The position numbers and the translations under genes are program-made. A stretch of DNA of 64,000 nucleotides. Origin: Anomaloglossus baeobatrachus (lineage: Eukaryota > Chordata > Amphibia > Anura > Aromobatidae). Each line of letters begins with the position of its first letter. Position 1 is the first letter of the stretch. Under the pieces are notes generated by a model. It was not told where the DNA came from. It made no database searches and saw nothing but the letters and a program-made list of their open reading frames with translations. Where the stretch lies: contig NC_134354.1 of assembly GCF_048569485.1 (NCBI RefSeq), positions 512,629,280-512,693,279 on the forward strand. The letters are read 5' to 3'. Below are positions 32,717 to 43,685 of the stretch, piece after piece.

Positions 32717-33830
32717 TAAACACTACCCCCCATTTTCCCTGATTCACCATTTCATTTAAAAAACAAAACATGCAGATCTGCCGTAGTCCAGGGATTCAGA
32801 CGTAGTCCACAAATGGATACTTGACAGATATAAAAAAAAGAGAACTAAAATCAAGGCACTGTCCCTCGTTCACCAATTACAAAGCAAAGTTCCCACGCAG
32901 GTACGACGTAGTCCAGCGGATCCCTGGCGTTCCTCCGTTATGTAGATCAAAGGCTATGGAGCATCAAAACCAGGCTCCATAGCCTTTTGAGCAGCAGCAA
33001 TTGCCGGCTCACACAGCGCTCTGTGAGACTCGAGACATTGATGAGCAGTGATGCTCCTGACATCACCGCTAATCAGAGTTGCCTGACTTTGCAGAGCGCT
33101 ACGTGAGCTGGGCGTGGCTGCAGCTCAAAGTCTATGGAGCCTCGTTAGGAGGCTCTATAGTCTTTGATATACGTAACCGAGGAACGTCTTGAGAACTACA
33201 GGAAACTTTGCTTTCTAATAAATTGGTGAACAACAGTGTTTTGTTTTTAGTTCTCTCTTTGTATGTCTTCTAGGTGTCTGTGGACTACCTCATATTCCCT
33301 GGACTACGGCAGATCTGCATGTTTGTTTGTTTGTTTTTTTTCAATAAAATGGTGAACCAGGAAAAGTGTGAGGGAATGTCTATATAAATAAACTATTTTT
33401 GTCTATGTGATTTTCTTTTCTTTTTACTTACTGGGTTATTGATGGGGGGTGTCTGAAAGATGCCTCTCCATCACTAACACCAGGGCTTGATGCCTGCTGA
33501 CACTACACAGCTGACATCAACCTCAACTATCATTACTCCCATTGTCACTGCACCAGAGCAATCGGGAAGAGCCGAGGCAAAGCGTCAGAATTGGTGCATC
33601 TAATGTGATGTGCCACTTCTGGGGTGACTGCGGGCTGCTATTTTTAGGCTGGGAGGGGCCCAACAACCTTGGGCCTGCCCACCCTAATAATATCAGCCCC
33701 CAGCTGTCTGCGTTACCTTGGCTGCTTATCAAACACAGAGGCGACCTCACACCATTTTTTCCCAATTTATTTAATCATAAAAAGCTGTCCAATAATAAGC
33801 TCCACAGGGTGCAATATTATTGTCAGGGTT
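32717..33830. repeat. Centre and right arm of the long inverted-repeat element
   Basis: The part of the old element free of insertions. Positions from about 32730 to 33000 pair with about 33360 down to 33110 (for example gcagatctgccgtagtc near 32770 with gactacggcagatctgc near 33303). The centre (33000-33110) holds ggctcacacagcgctctgtg and an imperfect inverse. The outer right arm (33360-33830) matches the left-arm pieces on the far side of the insertions. No coding. Confidence 0.75.
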
Positions 33831-34139
33831 TGTGCAATTATATGTGTGTCTTTCTATATCTATTATCTATCCCTATAACATTCATTGGTGTCCAAAACCG
33901 CTGGAAAAACGCAGGTGAAAAACTCATGCACAAAGGCATTGAAGCTGCATTTTTCCTACCAAGAGATGGAGAAATCCTCTGGTGTGCACCATGCCTAACC
34001 CTGTGGGAAATGACAGTCCCAGCTTTGTCACAGCCCCTATAGCTCTGGAGGCCATCTCTGTGGGGACAGGTCAGGGCTCAGAATAGCCTTCTGCATGTGT
34101 GTTCCCTCTGGATACAAATATTGGCTACCATTTGGATAC
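33831..34139. other. Non-coding DNA before the candidate promoter
   Basis: No recognised element or gene. AT content drops towards 34140 where the CpG-rich region begins. Confidence 0.4.
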
Positions 34140-34476
34140 GTGTGCGCGTGCATTCCCCGCCGCCCCTCCTCCACTGCAGCTGTTCCTCATGTGCACATGT
34201 GAGTCTCGCGGCCGACATAAGCCGCGCTGAAGTTTATCCCAATTAAAAAAAAAATCAATCTAGGTCTGTGGTGACGTCATAGGGTCTCGCTGCAGCAAAG
34301 CCCGCCCCCAGCTGCGCTGCATGACGTCACTGGCCCGCCCCCTCCCGCGCTGCAGAGCCCGTCAGGCTGCACAGGCTACTACACCGCCAATGAAGTAAGA
34401 GCCAGCGGCAGCATCTCAGCACCATCCCGAGCGGGCACAGGGCACACAGGCAGGCACCGCGCCGAGCACACCATGG
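34140..34476 (+). promoter_or_regulatory. Candidate CpG-rich promoter and first exon of a host gene
   Basis: A CpG-rich block unlike its surroundings and not repeated elsewhere in the window. It contains two full cAMP-response elements, tgacgtca (34272-34279 and 34322-34329), and two GC-box-like runs (cccgccccc near 34301; gcccgccccctcc near 34334). Then comes a plausible 5' UTR, and ATG at 34473 in good context (caccATGG), followed after a single base by a consensus splice donor GTAAGT (34477-34482). Exon 1 would therefore encode only Met plus the first base (G) of codon 2. Some vertebrate genes split at the start codon this way. The gene cannot be named because no downstream exon was recognised. 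Confidence 0.5.
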
Positions 34477-34593
34477 GTAAGTGGCCGGCGCTCTCCGCTG
34501 CTGTGCAGTGCGATCTGCCCTGTAGGCTGGAAGAGCCGGCTCCTCTGTCACTGAGGACGAGCCGAACTTTCCAAACTTTGCACCAGTGCAGTC

Positions 34594-35370
34594 TCTATGG
34601 GTATGTGCGAGGTGAGAGGGTACCAGCACTAATCTATGGGTATGTGCGAGGTGAGAGGGCACCAGCACTAATCTATGGGTATGTGCCAGGTGAGAGGGTA
34701 CCAGCACTAATCTATGGGTATGTGCGAGGTGAGAGGGCACCAGCACTAATCTACGGGTGTGTGCCAGGTGAGAGGGCACTGTATGGTTATGTGCCAGGTG
34801 AGATGGTACCAACACTCCTCTATGGGTGTGTGCCAGGTGAGGGGGTACCAGCACTAATCTATGGGTAAGTGCGAGGTGAGAGGACACCAGCACTAATCTA
34901 CGGGTGTGTGCCAGGTGAGAGGGTACCAGCACTAATCTATGGGTATGTGCCAGATGAGAGGGCACTGTATGGTTATGTGCCAGGTGAGAGGGCACTGTAT
35001 GATTATGTGCCAGGTGAGATGGTACCAACACTCCTCTATGGGTGTGTGCCAGGTGAGAGGGCATCAGCAGTCCTCTATGGGTATGTGCTAGGTGAGGGGG
35101 TACTGTATGGGTATGTTTGGGTATGTACCAGGTGAGATGGTACCAACACTCCTCTATGGGTATGTGCCAGGTAAGGGGGCATCAGCAGTGCTGTATGGGT
35201 ATGTGTCAAATGAGGGGGCTCCAGCAGTCCCGTATGGGTATGTATCAGGTGTGAGGGGGTACCAGCAGTCCCGTATGGGTATGTATCAGGTGTGAGGGGG
35301 TACCAGCAGTCCTGTATGGGTATGGCCTGGTGTGGGGGCTCCAGCAGTCCCGTGCGTATGGGTATGTATC
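34594..35370. repeat. Degenerate part of a minisatellite (31-41 bp units)
   Basis: Irregular units around tatgggtatgtgccaggtgag and agggcaccagcactaatc, with variable lengths and many substitutions. It begins 110 bp after the candidate splice donor and grades into the homogeneous 41-bp array. Open frames across it are repeat artefacts. Confidence 0.85.
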
Positions 35371-36290
35371 AGGTGTGAGGGGGCACCAGCAGTCCCGTAT
35401 GGGTGTGTATCAGGTGTGAGGGGGCACCAGCAGTCCCGTATGGGTGTGTATCAGGTGTGAGGGGGCACCAGCAGTCCCGTATGGGTGTGTATCAGGTGTG
35501 AGGGGGCACCAGCAGTCCCGTATGGGTGTGTATCAGGTGTGAGGGGGCACCAGCAGTCCCGTATGGGTGTGTATCAGGTGTGAGGGGGCACCAGCAGTCC
35601 CGTATGGGTGTGTATCAGGTGTGATGGGGCACCAGCAGTCCCGTATGGGTGTGTATCAGGTGTGAGGGGGCACCAGCAGTCCCGTATGGGTGTGTATCAG
35701 GTGTGATGGGGCACCAGCAGTCCCGTATGGGTGTGTATCAGGTGTGAGGGGGCACCAGCAGTCCCGTATGGGTGTGTATCAGGTGTGAGGGGGCACCAGC
35801 AGTCCCGTATGGGTGTGTATCAGGTGTGAGGGGGCACCAGCAGTCCCGTATGGGTGTGTATCAGGTGTGAGGGGGCACCAGCAGTCCCGTATGGGTGTGT
35901 ATCAGGTGTGAGGGGGCACCAGCAGTCCCGTATGGGTGTGTATCAGGTGTGAGGGGGCACCAGCAGTCCCGTATGGGTGTGTATCAGGTGTGAGGGGGCA
36001 CCAGCAGTCCCGTATGGGTGTGTATCAGGTGTGAGGGGGCACCAGCAGTCCCGTATGGGTGTGTATCAGGTGTGAGGGGGCACCAGCAGTCCCGTATGGG
36101 TGTGTATAAGTAATGAGGGCAGCAGCAGTCCCGTTAGGGTATGTGCCTGGTGAGGGGGTACCAGCAGTCCCGTATGGGTGTGTATCAGGTGTGAGGGGGC
36201 AGCAGCAGTCCCGTATGGGTGTGTAGAAGTAATGAGGGCAGCAGCAGTCCCGTTAGGGTATGTGCCTGGTGAGGGGGTACCAGCAGTCAT
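35371..36290. repeat. Homogeneous 41-bp minisatellite
   Basis: About 18 nearly identical 41-bp units (containing gtgtatcaggtgtgaggggg and caccagcagtcccgtatggg) from about 35371 to 36100, followed by a few variant units. Only occasional gag/gat changes are seen. The 5' part of the same array is much more diverged, so homogenisation or expansion is recent at this end. Confidence 0.95.
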
Positions 36291-36659
36291 GGGGGGGCAG
36301 ATGCTTTATAAATAAGAGCAATGTGTGATCATCCCAGTATCCTCCATGAAATCTGTGCACATTCCCACTAGGGAGTGTTAAGTGCTAATTTCCTATTAAG
36401 CATTGATTTAATATCTCTGGAATGAGTGGGGATGACACAGCCAAGCTTATACTAGTGGGAGGAGGGGCTAACGGTCCTGAGCTCCTTAACTGCTGGAAGA
36501 CTTCTCTGGGATTTAGGAATACACTGTATTGTAGTGATATAATCCCTGATGTGCTTTTGGGGTTATGGCTGGATTACATTCCATCCATGGAGGGGGTTGT
36601 ATGTTCTTTCATGGGGGAGTGGGTCTGTAGCCCATCTACATGGGGGGGAAGAGTTATAT

Positions 36660-38277
36660 ACTGTCCACATGCGCAGGGGAGGGCAGCTATATCCCGGTCC
36701 ACATGCGCAGGGGAGGGCAGCTATATCCCGGTCCACATGCGCAGGGGAGGGCAGCTATATCCCCGGTCCACATGCGCAGGGGAGGGCAGCTATATCCCCG
36801 GTCCACATGCGCAGGGGAGGGCAGCTATATCCCCGGTCCACATGCGCAGGGGAGGGCAGCTATATCCCCGGTCCACATGCGCAGGGGAGGGCAGCTATAT
36901 CCCCGGTCCACATGCGCAGGGGAGGGCAGCTATATCCCCGGTCCACATGCGCAGGGGAGGGCAGCTATATCCCCGGTCCACATGCGCAGGGGAGGGCAGC
37001 TATATCCCCGGTCCACATGCGCAGGGGAGGGCAGCTATATCCCCGGTCCACATGCGCAGGGGAGGGCAGCTATATCCCCGGTCCACATGCGCAGGGGAGG
37101 GCAGCTATATCCCCGGTCCACATGCGCAGGGGAGGGCAGCTATATCCCCGGTCCACATGCGCAGGGGAGGGCAGCTATATCCCCGGTCCACATGCGCAGG
37201 GGAGGGCAGCTATATCCCCGGTCCACATGCGCAGGGGAGGGCAGCTATATCCCCGGTCCACATGCGCAGGGGAGGGCAGCTATATCCCCGGTCCACATGC
37301 GCAGGGGAGGGCAGCTATATCCCCGGTCCACATGCGCAGGGGAGGGCAGCTATATCCCCGGTCCACATGCGCAGGGGAGGGCAGCTATATCCCCGGTCCA
37401 CATGCGCAGGGGAGGGCAGCTATATCCCCGGTCCACATGCGCAGGGGAGGGCAGCTATATCCCCGGTCCACATGCGCAGGGGAGGGCAGCTATATCCCCG
37501 GTCCACATGCGCAGGGGAGGGCAGCTATATCCCCGGTCCACATGCGCAGGGGAGGGCAGCTATATCCCCGGTCCACATGCGCAGGGGAGGGCAGCTATAT
37601 CCCCGGTCCACATGCGCAGGGGAGGGCAGCTATATCCCCGGTCCACATGCGCAGGGGAGGGCAGCTATATCCCCGGTCCACATGCGCAGGGGAGGGCAGC
37701 TATATCCCCGGTCCACATGCGCAGGGGAGGGCAGCTATATCCCCGGTCCACATGCGCAGGGGAGGGCAGCTATATCCCCGGTCCACATGCGCAGGGGAGG
37801 GCAGCTATATCCCCGGTCCACATGCGCAGGGGAGGGCAGCTATATCCCCGGTCCACATGCGCAGGGGAGGGCAGCTATATCCCCGGTCCACATGCGCAGG
37901 GGAGGGCAGCTATATCCCCGGTCCACATGCGCAGGGGAGGGCAGCTATATCCCCGGTCCACATGCGCAGGGGAGGGCAGCTATATCCCCGGTCCACATGC
38001 GCAGGGGAGGGCAGCTATATCCCCGGTCCACATGCGCAGGGGAGGGCAGCTATATCCCCGGTCCACATGCGCAGGGGAGGGCAGCTATATCCCCGGTCCA
38101 CATGCGCAGGGGAGGGCAGCTATATCCCCGGTCCACATGCGCAGGGGAGGGCAGCTATATCCCCGGACCACATGCGCAGGGGAGGGCAGCTATATCCCCG
38201 GTCCACATGCGCAGGGGAGGGCAGCTATATCCCCGGTCCACATGCGCAGGGGAGGGCAGCTATATCCCCGGTCCACA
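36660..38277. repeat. Homogeneous 35-bp minisatellite, ~46 copies
   Basis: Unit of 35 bp containing ctatatccccggtccacatg and cgcaggggagggcag. The first two or three units lack one C; otherwise almost every copy reads the same, with a single ggtcc to ggacc change near 38166. Because 35 is not a multiple of 3 and the unit has no stop, all three plus-strand frames are open for more than 1.6 kb, giving predicted proteins of 550-628 residues with a 35-residue period. I regard these as artefacts. Each unit contains catgcgca, half of an NRF1-like site. Confidence 0.95.
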
Positions 38278-39729
38278 GCGGACCTTGTATGATGACTTGC
38301 ATATATAAATGCGGTATTGCCCTTTAACAGTGGTGTCTGACTCCTGTAATACAGGGCACAATTTTAACACAAAGCCACTTGTTATGTCAGTGATAAAGAT
38401 GTGATGAGACCCTCTTTAATTTCGTGCCACCGTGGCTAGCTGTATGACCCATATTTCTCATTTAGGTGACACATTTCTCTACACAATTACTCCATGTTGT
38501 AATTTCCGAATGTAATTGCCCAGCTTTCTACCTGAGGACTCCAGAGGGCGAGATCAATTTTTATTTTCTACATTCCTATTAGTATTTCCGGAGTCCTCTT
38601 CAGTAATCGGCCAGTAACCATCTAACTTCGCTGAGCGTGTGACACCTATTCTACACTAGGATCTCCTGCGATTCTGGTGCCTTCTGTCCTACTATGGTCG
38701 ACTCCTATGTGAATTGCTCTGCACAGGTTTCTGACCCGCTCCTAATCATTGGCGCTCGGCATGTTTAAGAAATGCTTTGCTTTTTTGGGAGTATAATTAA
38801 AGGGGCGGTGTCATGTCGGAGTGGTCCACCTGCTGATTTATGGAAATGGAATTATCCAATTTTGTGAGCTGGGATTAGGAAAACAAATCTGGTGGTAATT
38901 ATTCAGGTAATGCAGGCAGACCTCAGTCTGGAGAATTTAGACACTGAATTTAGATTTATGGCACTGGATTGGTTGATTCCGGTCTCTGAAGTAAAGATGG
39001 TCATCCACATTGTAACAGATTTTCCACCAATGTGTATGGCCAGGATTATATGCAGATATTCACTTCATCTCTGGCCCCAGGTGTTTGTAGTCCTTTCTAT
39101 TGCTTCCCCGGTCAGGTGCTCTCATGGCAGAGAATAAACCCTGTTGTGCTTTCCTTAGGCTCGCAATCTGCCATCTCGTTCTCTACTTAAAGTAGGCTTA
39201 TGTGAGGACATGGGATATTAGGTTGGCATTATGCAGTGTGGCAGTAAGCGTTACTTACACGTGAATTACGTGGGCTTCTTCAGATCTCCTACATGTCTGA
39301 TGGAACATTTCATCACTGGTTAAAATGTAAGAAACAAATCTGTGTTTTCCATAGAGGATTATTTCGGAGCCACAATATGTCACCGGGAAGTGATAGGATC
39401 TGATTTGCTCAATAAGAGCACTGATTGGTTTTCCATCTGCGGATCTGTCTTTAACAGTTTGGTTTTGTCATCATAAAAAAACAGCTGGATTTTAAAGTGG
39501 AATGGAAATGGAGCCGCCGTTCTTCCAGAAAGAGGATCTCGGATAACATTTTGATCTGGAGCCATCACTTCTTTTATGAATGCTAAATTCTGCTTAAAAA
39601 AACCCCGGCCTTATACGTTAATATGCATCTAGATGGGAGAGAGATTGGAGCTTGAGATTTTTAGCTGTTGGTTTTCTTTACAGCTGCCGGTAATCTAGCT
39701 ACAAAATATCAGCTCAGAGACGTGTCGCT
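38278..39729. other. Intron-like, apparently single-copy DNA
   Basis: AT-rich, no recognised repeat, no long frame and no splice-flanked exon that I could support. If the first exon at 34.4 kb is real this would be intronic. Confidence 0.4.
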
Positions 39730-39733
39730 CATG

Positions 39734-40675
39734 TGTAGCGCCCCTGACACCATCAGGGTGCTACAAGGTTCTGCATCCCCACAAGGATGCAGGGCCTACC
39801 CCCTTAGGGACCCAGAACCCCAGTGCCGGTACCAACAAAAACCCAAGTAATCCCAGTTTCCCCAACAATCCCCCCCCCCATACAATGGTACCCAGCTAGG
39901 ATGGGACCAATGGATGGGCGCCTAGAGGTGGAGCCACTCCAGTCCACTAGTTGACCAGGTGGGAGGGGCAGACTGTGGCGAGAAGTCGGGAAGACAGGAG
40001 ACAGAACGGGTGTGACTGTTGAAAGTGTCAGACCGTAGGAGTGTGAAGGTGGAAGCGAAGTGACATCCTGGCTCGGGTTGACAGTGACCTGGCACCCAGG
40101 AGAATTAGTTGCCGGGGAGTACTCCAGAGACTCCAACTCCACAGGGTTCACGCTACCGTCCGGCGGACAGAAGTGGACAAATCACAGAACAAGGACCCCC
40201 AGTTGTTCTATACCACGGGAACCCACTTACCAGAGACAGGTGCAGGGGAAGAAGGTACCAGAAAACCAGACTGGCACTGAGACGAAGGGGACCTGGAGGC
40301 GAATCCAGCCGGCCTCAGGCAACCAGTTAACATCTGCAGAAAATGGGTAAACCAGTTGTACTGAACATCTGTGTGGACTCCCTTCTTCCGATGCCCACTG
40401 CACCATACACCCTCTAGGGCCAAACCCTAATTGTGGAGGGACTACCATACTAGCTGCCAGTACTATCAGCCCCAGTAGAGACATTCTGCAGTGGCGGCTC
40501 CCTACACTTAGCCGCAACATCGCAAGTGGTGTCACAAGTGAACATTATCATATTCTCCGTAAATATCCCCATTAAAAAAAGGCCCAGGGCACGGAACCGG
40601 TTAACGGCCACCACCGTGACATTTCCAATAGAGACTCTGCCCGGAACAGAGTATTCCATATCCCTGGGTGCTACA
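39734..40675 (+). mobile_element. TG...CA element (solo-LTR-like), 942 bp
   Basis: Starts TGTAGCGCCCCTGAC and ends GGGTGCTACA, flanked by catg (39730-39733 and 40676-40679). The left-end hairpin pairs TGTAGC with GCTACA and CCCTGA with TCAGGG. It belongs to the TGTAGC subfamily (with 26223 and 43686). Its right target copy is shared with the next element. No coding. Confidence 0.8.
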
Positions 40676-40679
40676 CATG

Positions 40680-41775
40680 TGTGACGCCCTGGCCTATCAG
40701 GTCGTCACAAGGTGTTGTGCAACCTGCCCTTCTGCACAGTATCCAATCCTCCTTGGTTAAGGATCCTTGTCCTTTGGTTTTCTAAAATCAGAGTCAGTCA
40801 AAACCCTAGGAAAACTTTACACCATATCCACCAGACACACCATTGGGGGCCTGAAGGGAATAGGGCCGCCCACTTGGGGGGTTGGTGGGTGAAAGTGAAA
40901 AAGTGAGAGTGTTGTCGTGTGTTGGAGGAGAGAGAGGAGGTCAGGAGCAGGGCTCCTTGAGTCTACTAGGTGGCAGACGTTGGTCTGGGCCTGGTAGGAG
41001 CTGGAACCCCGGTCGCAGGGGATTGCGTCAAGGGGCACGGACTTGCCGAGGAGGGCAGCCGGCGTCCTTGAGCCATCTCCGAGCAGGGGCCAGGGCACGA
41101 CGGGGTACGCGGACCCTAGGACGGGAAGTAGCTTTTAAGCGTCCTGGTTATTTACCCGACGGGGCTGAAGTCTTCAAGATTCATCCCTCACCCGCTCCAA
41201 AATCGGGGTACTAGCGCACCGATGGGATAGGACTTTCCCAAACACAGTCCAGAAAATCCCGAGCGTGAACCCTGAGAGCAAGCTCAGCCATACGGGTGAG
41301 CGGGACCCGATTAGTTCCAGACTATAGGGTCCAACAAGTGAGAAGGTGCAACGGAAAAGGCCACAGGCTAACAAGCAACACCAAGGGCATGGATCCAAGC
41401 GTGCTCCCTCCTTGCTGCAGTGGTGCTCAGAACTCTGGTTTACCAGCTGTCTGTGTCAGTGTTCTTGGACTGAGTGAGTACACAGAGACCCTTCCTTTTC
41501 CCAACGGCACCCCCCAGCACCACAACCGGGCCCCGGGGCACAAATCCCCTGCCCACGGAGGGGTTAAACACCTTGCTTCCATACCACCGCCATCGGGCTC
41601 ACCCACCAACAGCAGCGGTGGTATTCCATCTTACCATGCACCGTGGGTGGCATCACGAACTTCTAACCCCCCTTTTCAAACTCGAGTGACTGCTCGAACC
41701 CCCGGGTCCGGAGACCCCTCGAACCACCGCGGTTCCTGATCCGAGCGGCTCGGCCACTGACACGGGGGCGGTACA
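40680..41775 (+). mobile_element. TG...CA element (solo-LTR-like), 1096 bp
   Basis: Starts TGTGACGCCCTGG and ends GGGGGCGGTACA, flanked by catg (40676-40679 and 41776-41779). The left-end hairpin pairs TGTGACG with CGTCACA and CCTG with CAGG. It stands immediately downstream of, and in the same orientation as, the previous element, separated only by one catg. No coding. Confidence 0.8.
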
Positions 41776-41893
41776 CATGAGTTTCCTCCAAGCATGAATT
41801 CAGTTCTAGAGATGTGGGTTCAGTACCCATACCTGCACTGAAGATGGGGAACTGAACCTACCAGCCCATCTCCCTCTAGGATTTCATTCATAG

Positions 41894-43164
41894 TGTCGCG
41901 GGCGGGGAAGAGGGTGTCAGCACACTACGCTCACCCCTTCTGCTCGGGTCCGGCGGCTGCCGCTGCTCAGTGGTGGCTCGAGCTGTGGGCCGGATCCCGG
42001 GGGTTCTCGAGCGGCACTCCTCGCCTGTGAGTGAAAGGGGGGTATTTGGGTGTTGGGATATTGTCCGTGACGCCACCCACGGTTGTGGTGATTTCACCAC
42101 CGCTGCTTTGTATGTGGGTCCCGAGAATGATGGCGTGTAGCAGCAAGGTGTTGCCCCTCCGTGGGTAGGGGTTGGTGATCCCGGGGCCCGGTGATGATGT
42201 GCAGGGTGCAGGGCCTGGTGGGCGCAGGGACGCGGGGGCAGCGCTGTGCCTTGCGGCACTGTGGTACTCACTCAGCCTGAGACGTTGACACAGTTTTACG
42301 GTAAACCACACGGCTGGAAAGACGGTTCCCACGGACGGCTGCACTTGCTCTCCCAGTAGGTGATGGTGATGTCCCTTTTCCTTGCACCTTTGTTCCTATG
42401 TTGGTAGCGATGGGTTCCCACCGGTAACCCGCTCCCCGGCTTCAAGCTGGACCGGAGGAGCTCTACTCTTTGCCCGCAGGCGCTGGCTCTGAGAAACTGG
42501 TGCCCTGGCGGTGGCGGTGTTTCTGCTACAATGGTTGGGCTGTTGCCTTCAATCGGGACTTGGTTGTTGGGGGATCTACGTCCCCTTCACTGACGGATTT
42601 GGCAAATTATGGCGACTCCTAGCCTTGCCGGGGTCCGAGAGGCCCCTGCCCTGGTGCTGACTGTCCTTTGGTACGGTGCTCCAGACCGCCGGGCCACTAC
42701 CCGTCCGCGGTCCTTCCAGGAACTTCCAAACGGTCACCCCTTCAGACAATCACCACCGTTGCTGACCTTGCTGACTCTGTCCTGCACACAGCTGGACTCA
42801 CTTCAGGCTTCCTCCCTGTCACCTTTCACCTTCCTTCAGCTTCTCTTACTCCTCCTTTACCACTTCTACTTCACTTCACTACTTTCACTTCCTTAGCTCA
42901 TCTTAGCTGTTTACTCCTTCACCTCCTAAACTCAACTCAGCTCCACACTCTAGCTCTTCCCTGAGCTGACTGCTGGTTTTTCCCGCCTCCAGAGCTGTGA
43001 ACTCCTCGGTGGGCGGAGCCCACCGCCTGGCCCACCCCCTGGTGTGAACATCAGCCTCTGGAGGAAGGCAACAAGGATTTTTGTTTAGCTTTGGTGTGCC
43101 TAACTGGGATGTAGGGTGTGTTGGTGCAATGACCTGTGACCCCTGGCTTGCCCAGGGCGTCACA
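41894..43164 (-). mobile_element. TG...CA element (solo-LTR-like), 1271 bp, inverted
   Basis: Starts TGTCGCGGGCGGGG and ends CCCAGGGCGTCACA, flanked by atag (41890-41893 and 43165-43168). The hairpin is at the right end (43135-43164): TGTGAC with GTCACA, CCTGG with CCAGG. It is closely similar to the copy at 62713-63980 over its whole length. No coding. Confidence 0.8.
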
Positions 43165-43685
43165 ATAGCATGTGGTTGTATTCACATATGACTGCATCCT
43201 ATCCATTAAGGATTGTATTTTGGACTGGACACTTTGTCTAATATCACATATTGGCTGTAATATGTTACAGCCTTGGTCAAAACAAACTGTGGAGTCAGAC
43301 TACCAGTCTGGTGCACATCAGACCTGACTGGTAATCTTACCGATTTAAAACCTTCAGTGCAAGTAAACCGCACATAGCATGATAAATGCCACGTCATTAA
43401 ATTTTGTGTTTTAACCACTGCCTCAAATTGCATAGCAAAAACCTGCTTACCGAGTCCATTTAAGAGCACCTGTCACTGTATCAAGTGTCCACTTTTTGCT
43501 CATATTCTTTTCCCCTGATCCCTACAGGGTTTTTTTTTCACCATCCTGTTAAAGCAATATGGGCCTTCTGATTTAGTCTGCCTTGTATGCTGATTTATTT
43601 ATTTATTTATTTATTTTTCTTCTCCAAGTGGGCGAGGCTCACAGGATTCTCTGAGGACATGTCTTTAGGCTGCTCTGCATTATTA

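Larger units (their letters stand above)
13790..33830. repeat. Old long inverted-repeat element, its left arm opened by nested insertions
   Basis: The left arm can be followed through five separated pieces: 13790-14068, 19766-19846, 26166-26222, 31567-31599 and 32717 to about 33050. Read in order, without the elements between them, these pieces match the uninterrupted right arm (about 33060-33830) in inverted orientation. Examples: cctgtggagca...gacagctttttatg, ccccagaagtg(a/g)cacatca, gatgtca(a/g)ctg(g/t)gtagtgtcag, caaaaatagtttattta, catgcagatctgccgtagtc. The intervening blocks are two Gypsy elements and two TG...CA elements, one of which contains two further PLEs. A more diverged relative at about 54836-55300 shows this is a dispersed family. 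No transposase is visible and its class is unknown. Confidence 0.8.

Noticed and set aside
34473-35295. ATG-started frames reading from the candidate exon 1 into the 41-bp minisatellite
   Set aside because: The frame passes a consensus splice donor one base after the ATG and then runs into tandem repeats; the spliced interpretation is more plausible.
36660-38277. CRISPR-like array
   Set aside because: The units are contiguous identical repeats with no unique spacers, and the window is clearly eukaryotic.
36422-38327. Three long overlapping plus-strand reading frames (550-628 residues)
   Set aside because: They are produced by the stop-free 35-bp tandem unit, whose length is not a multiple of three, so every frame is open. 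No promoter, splice or codon evidence supports a protein.
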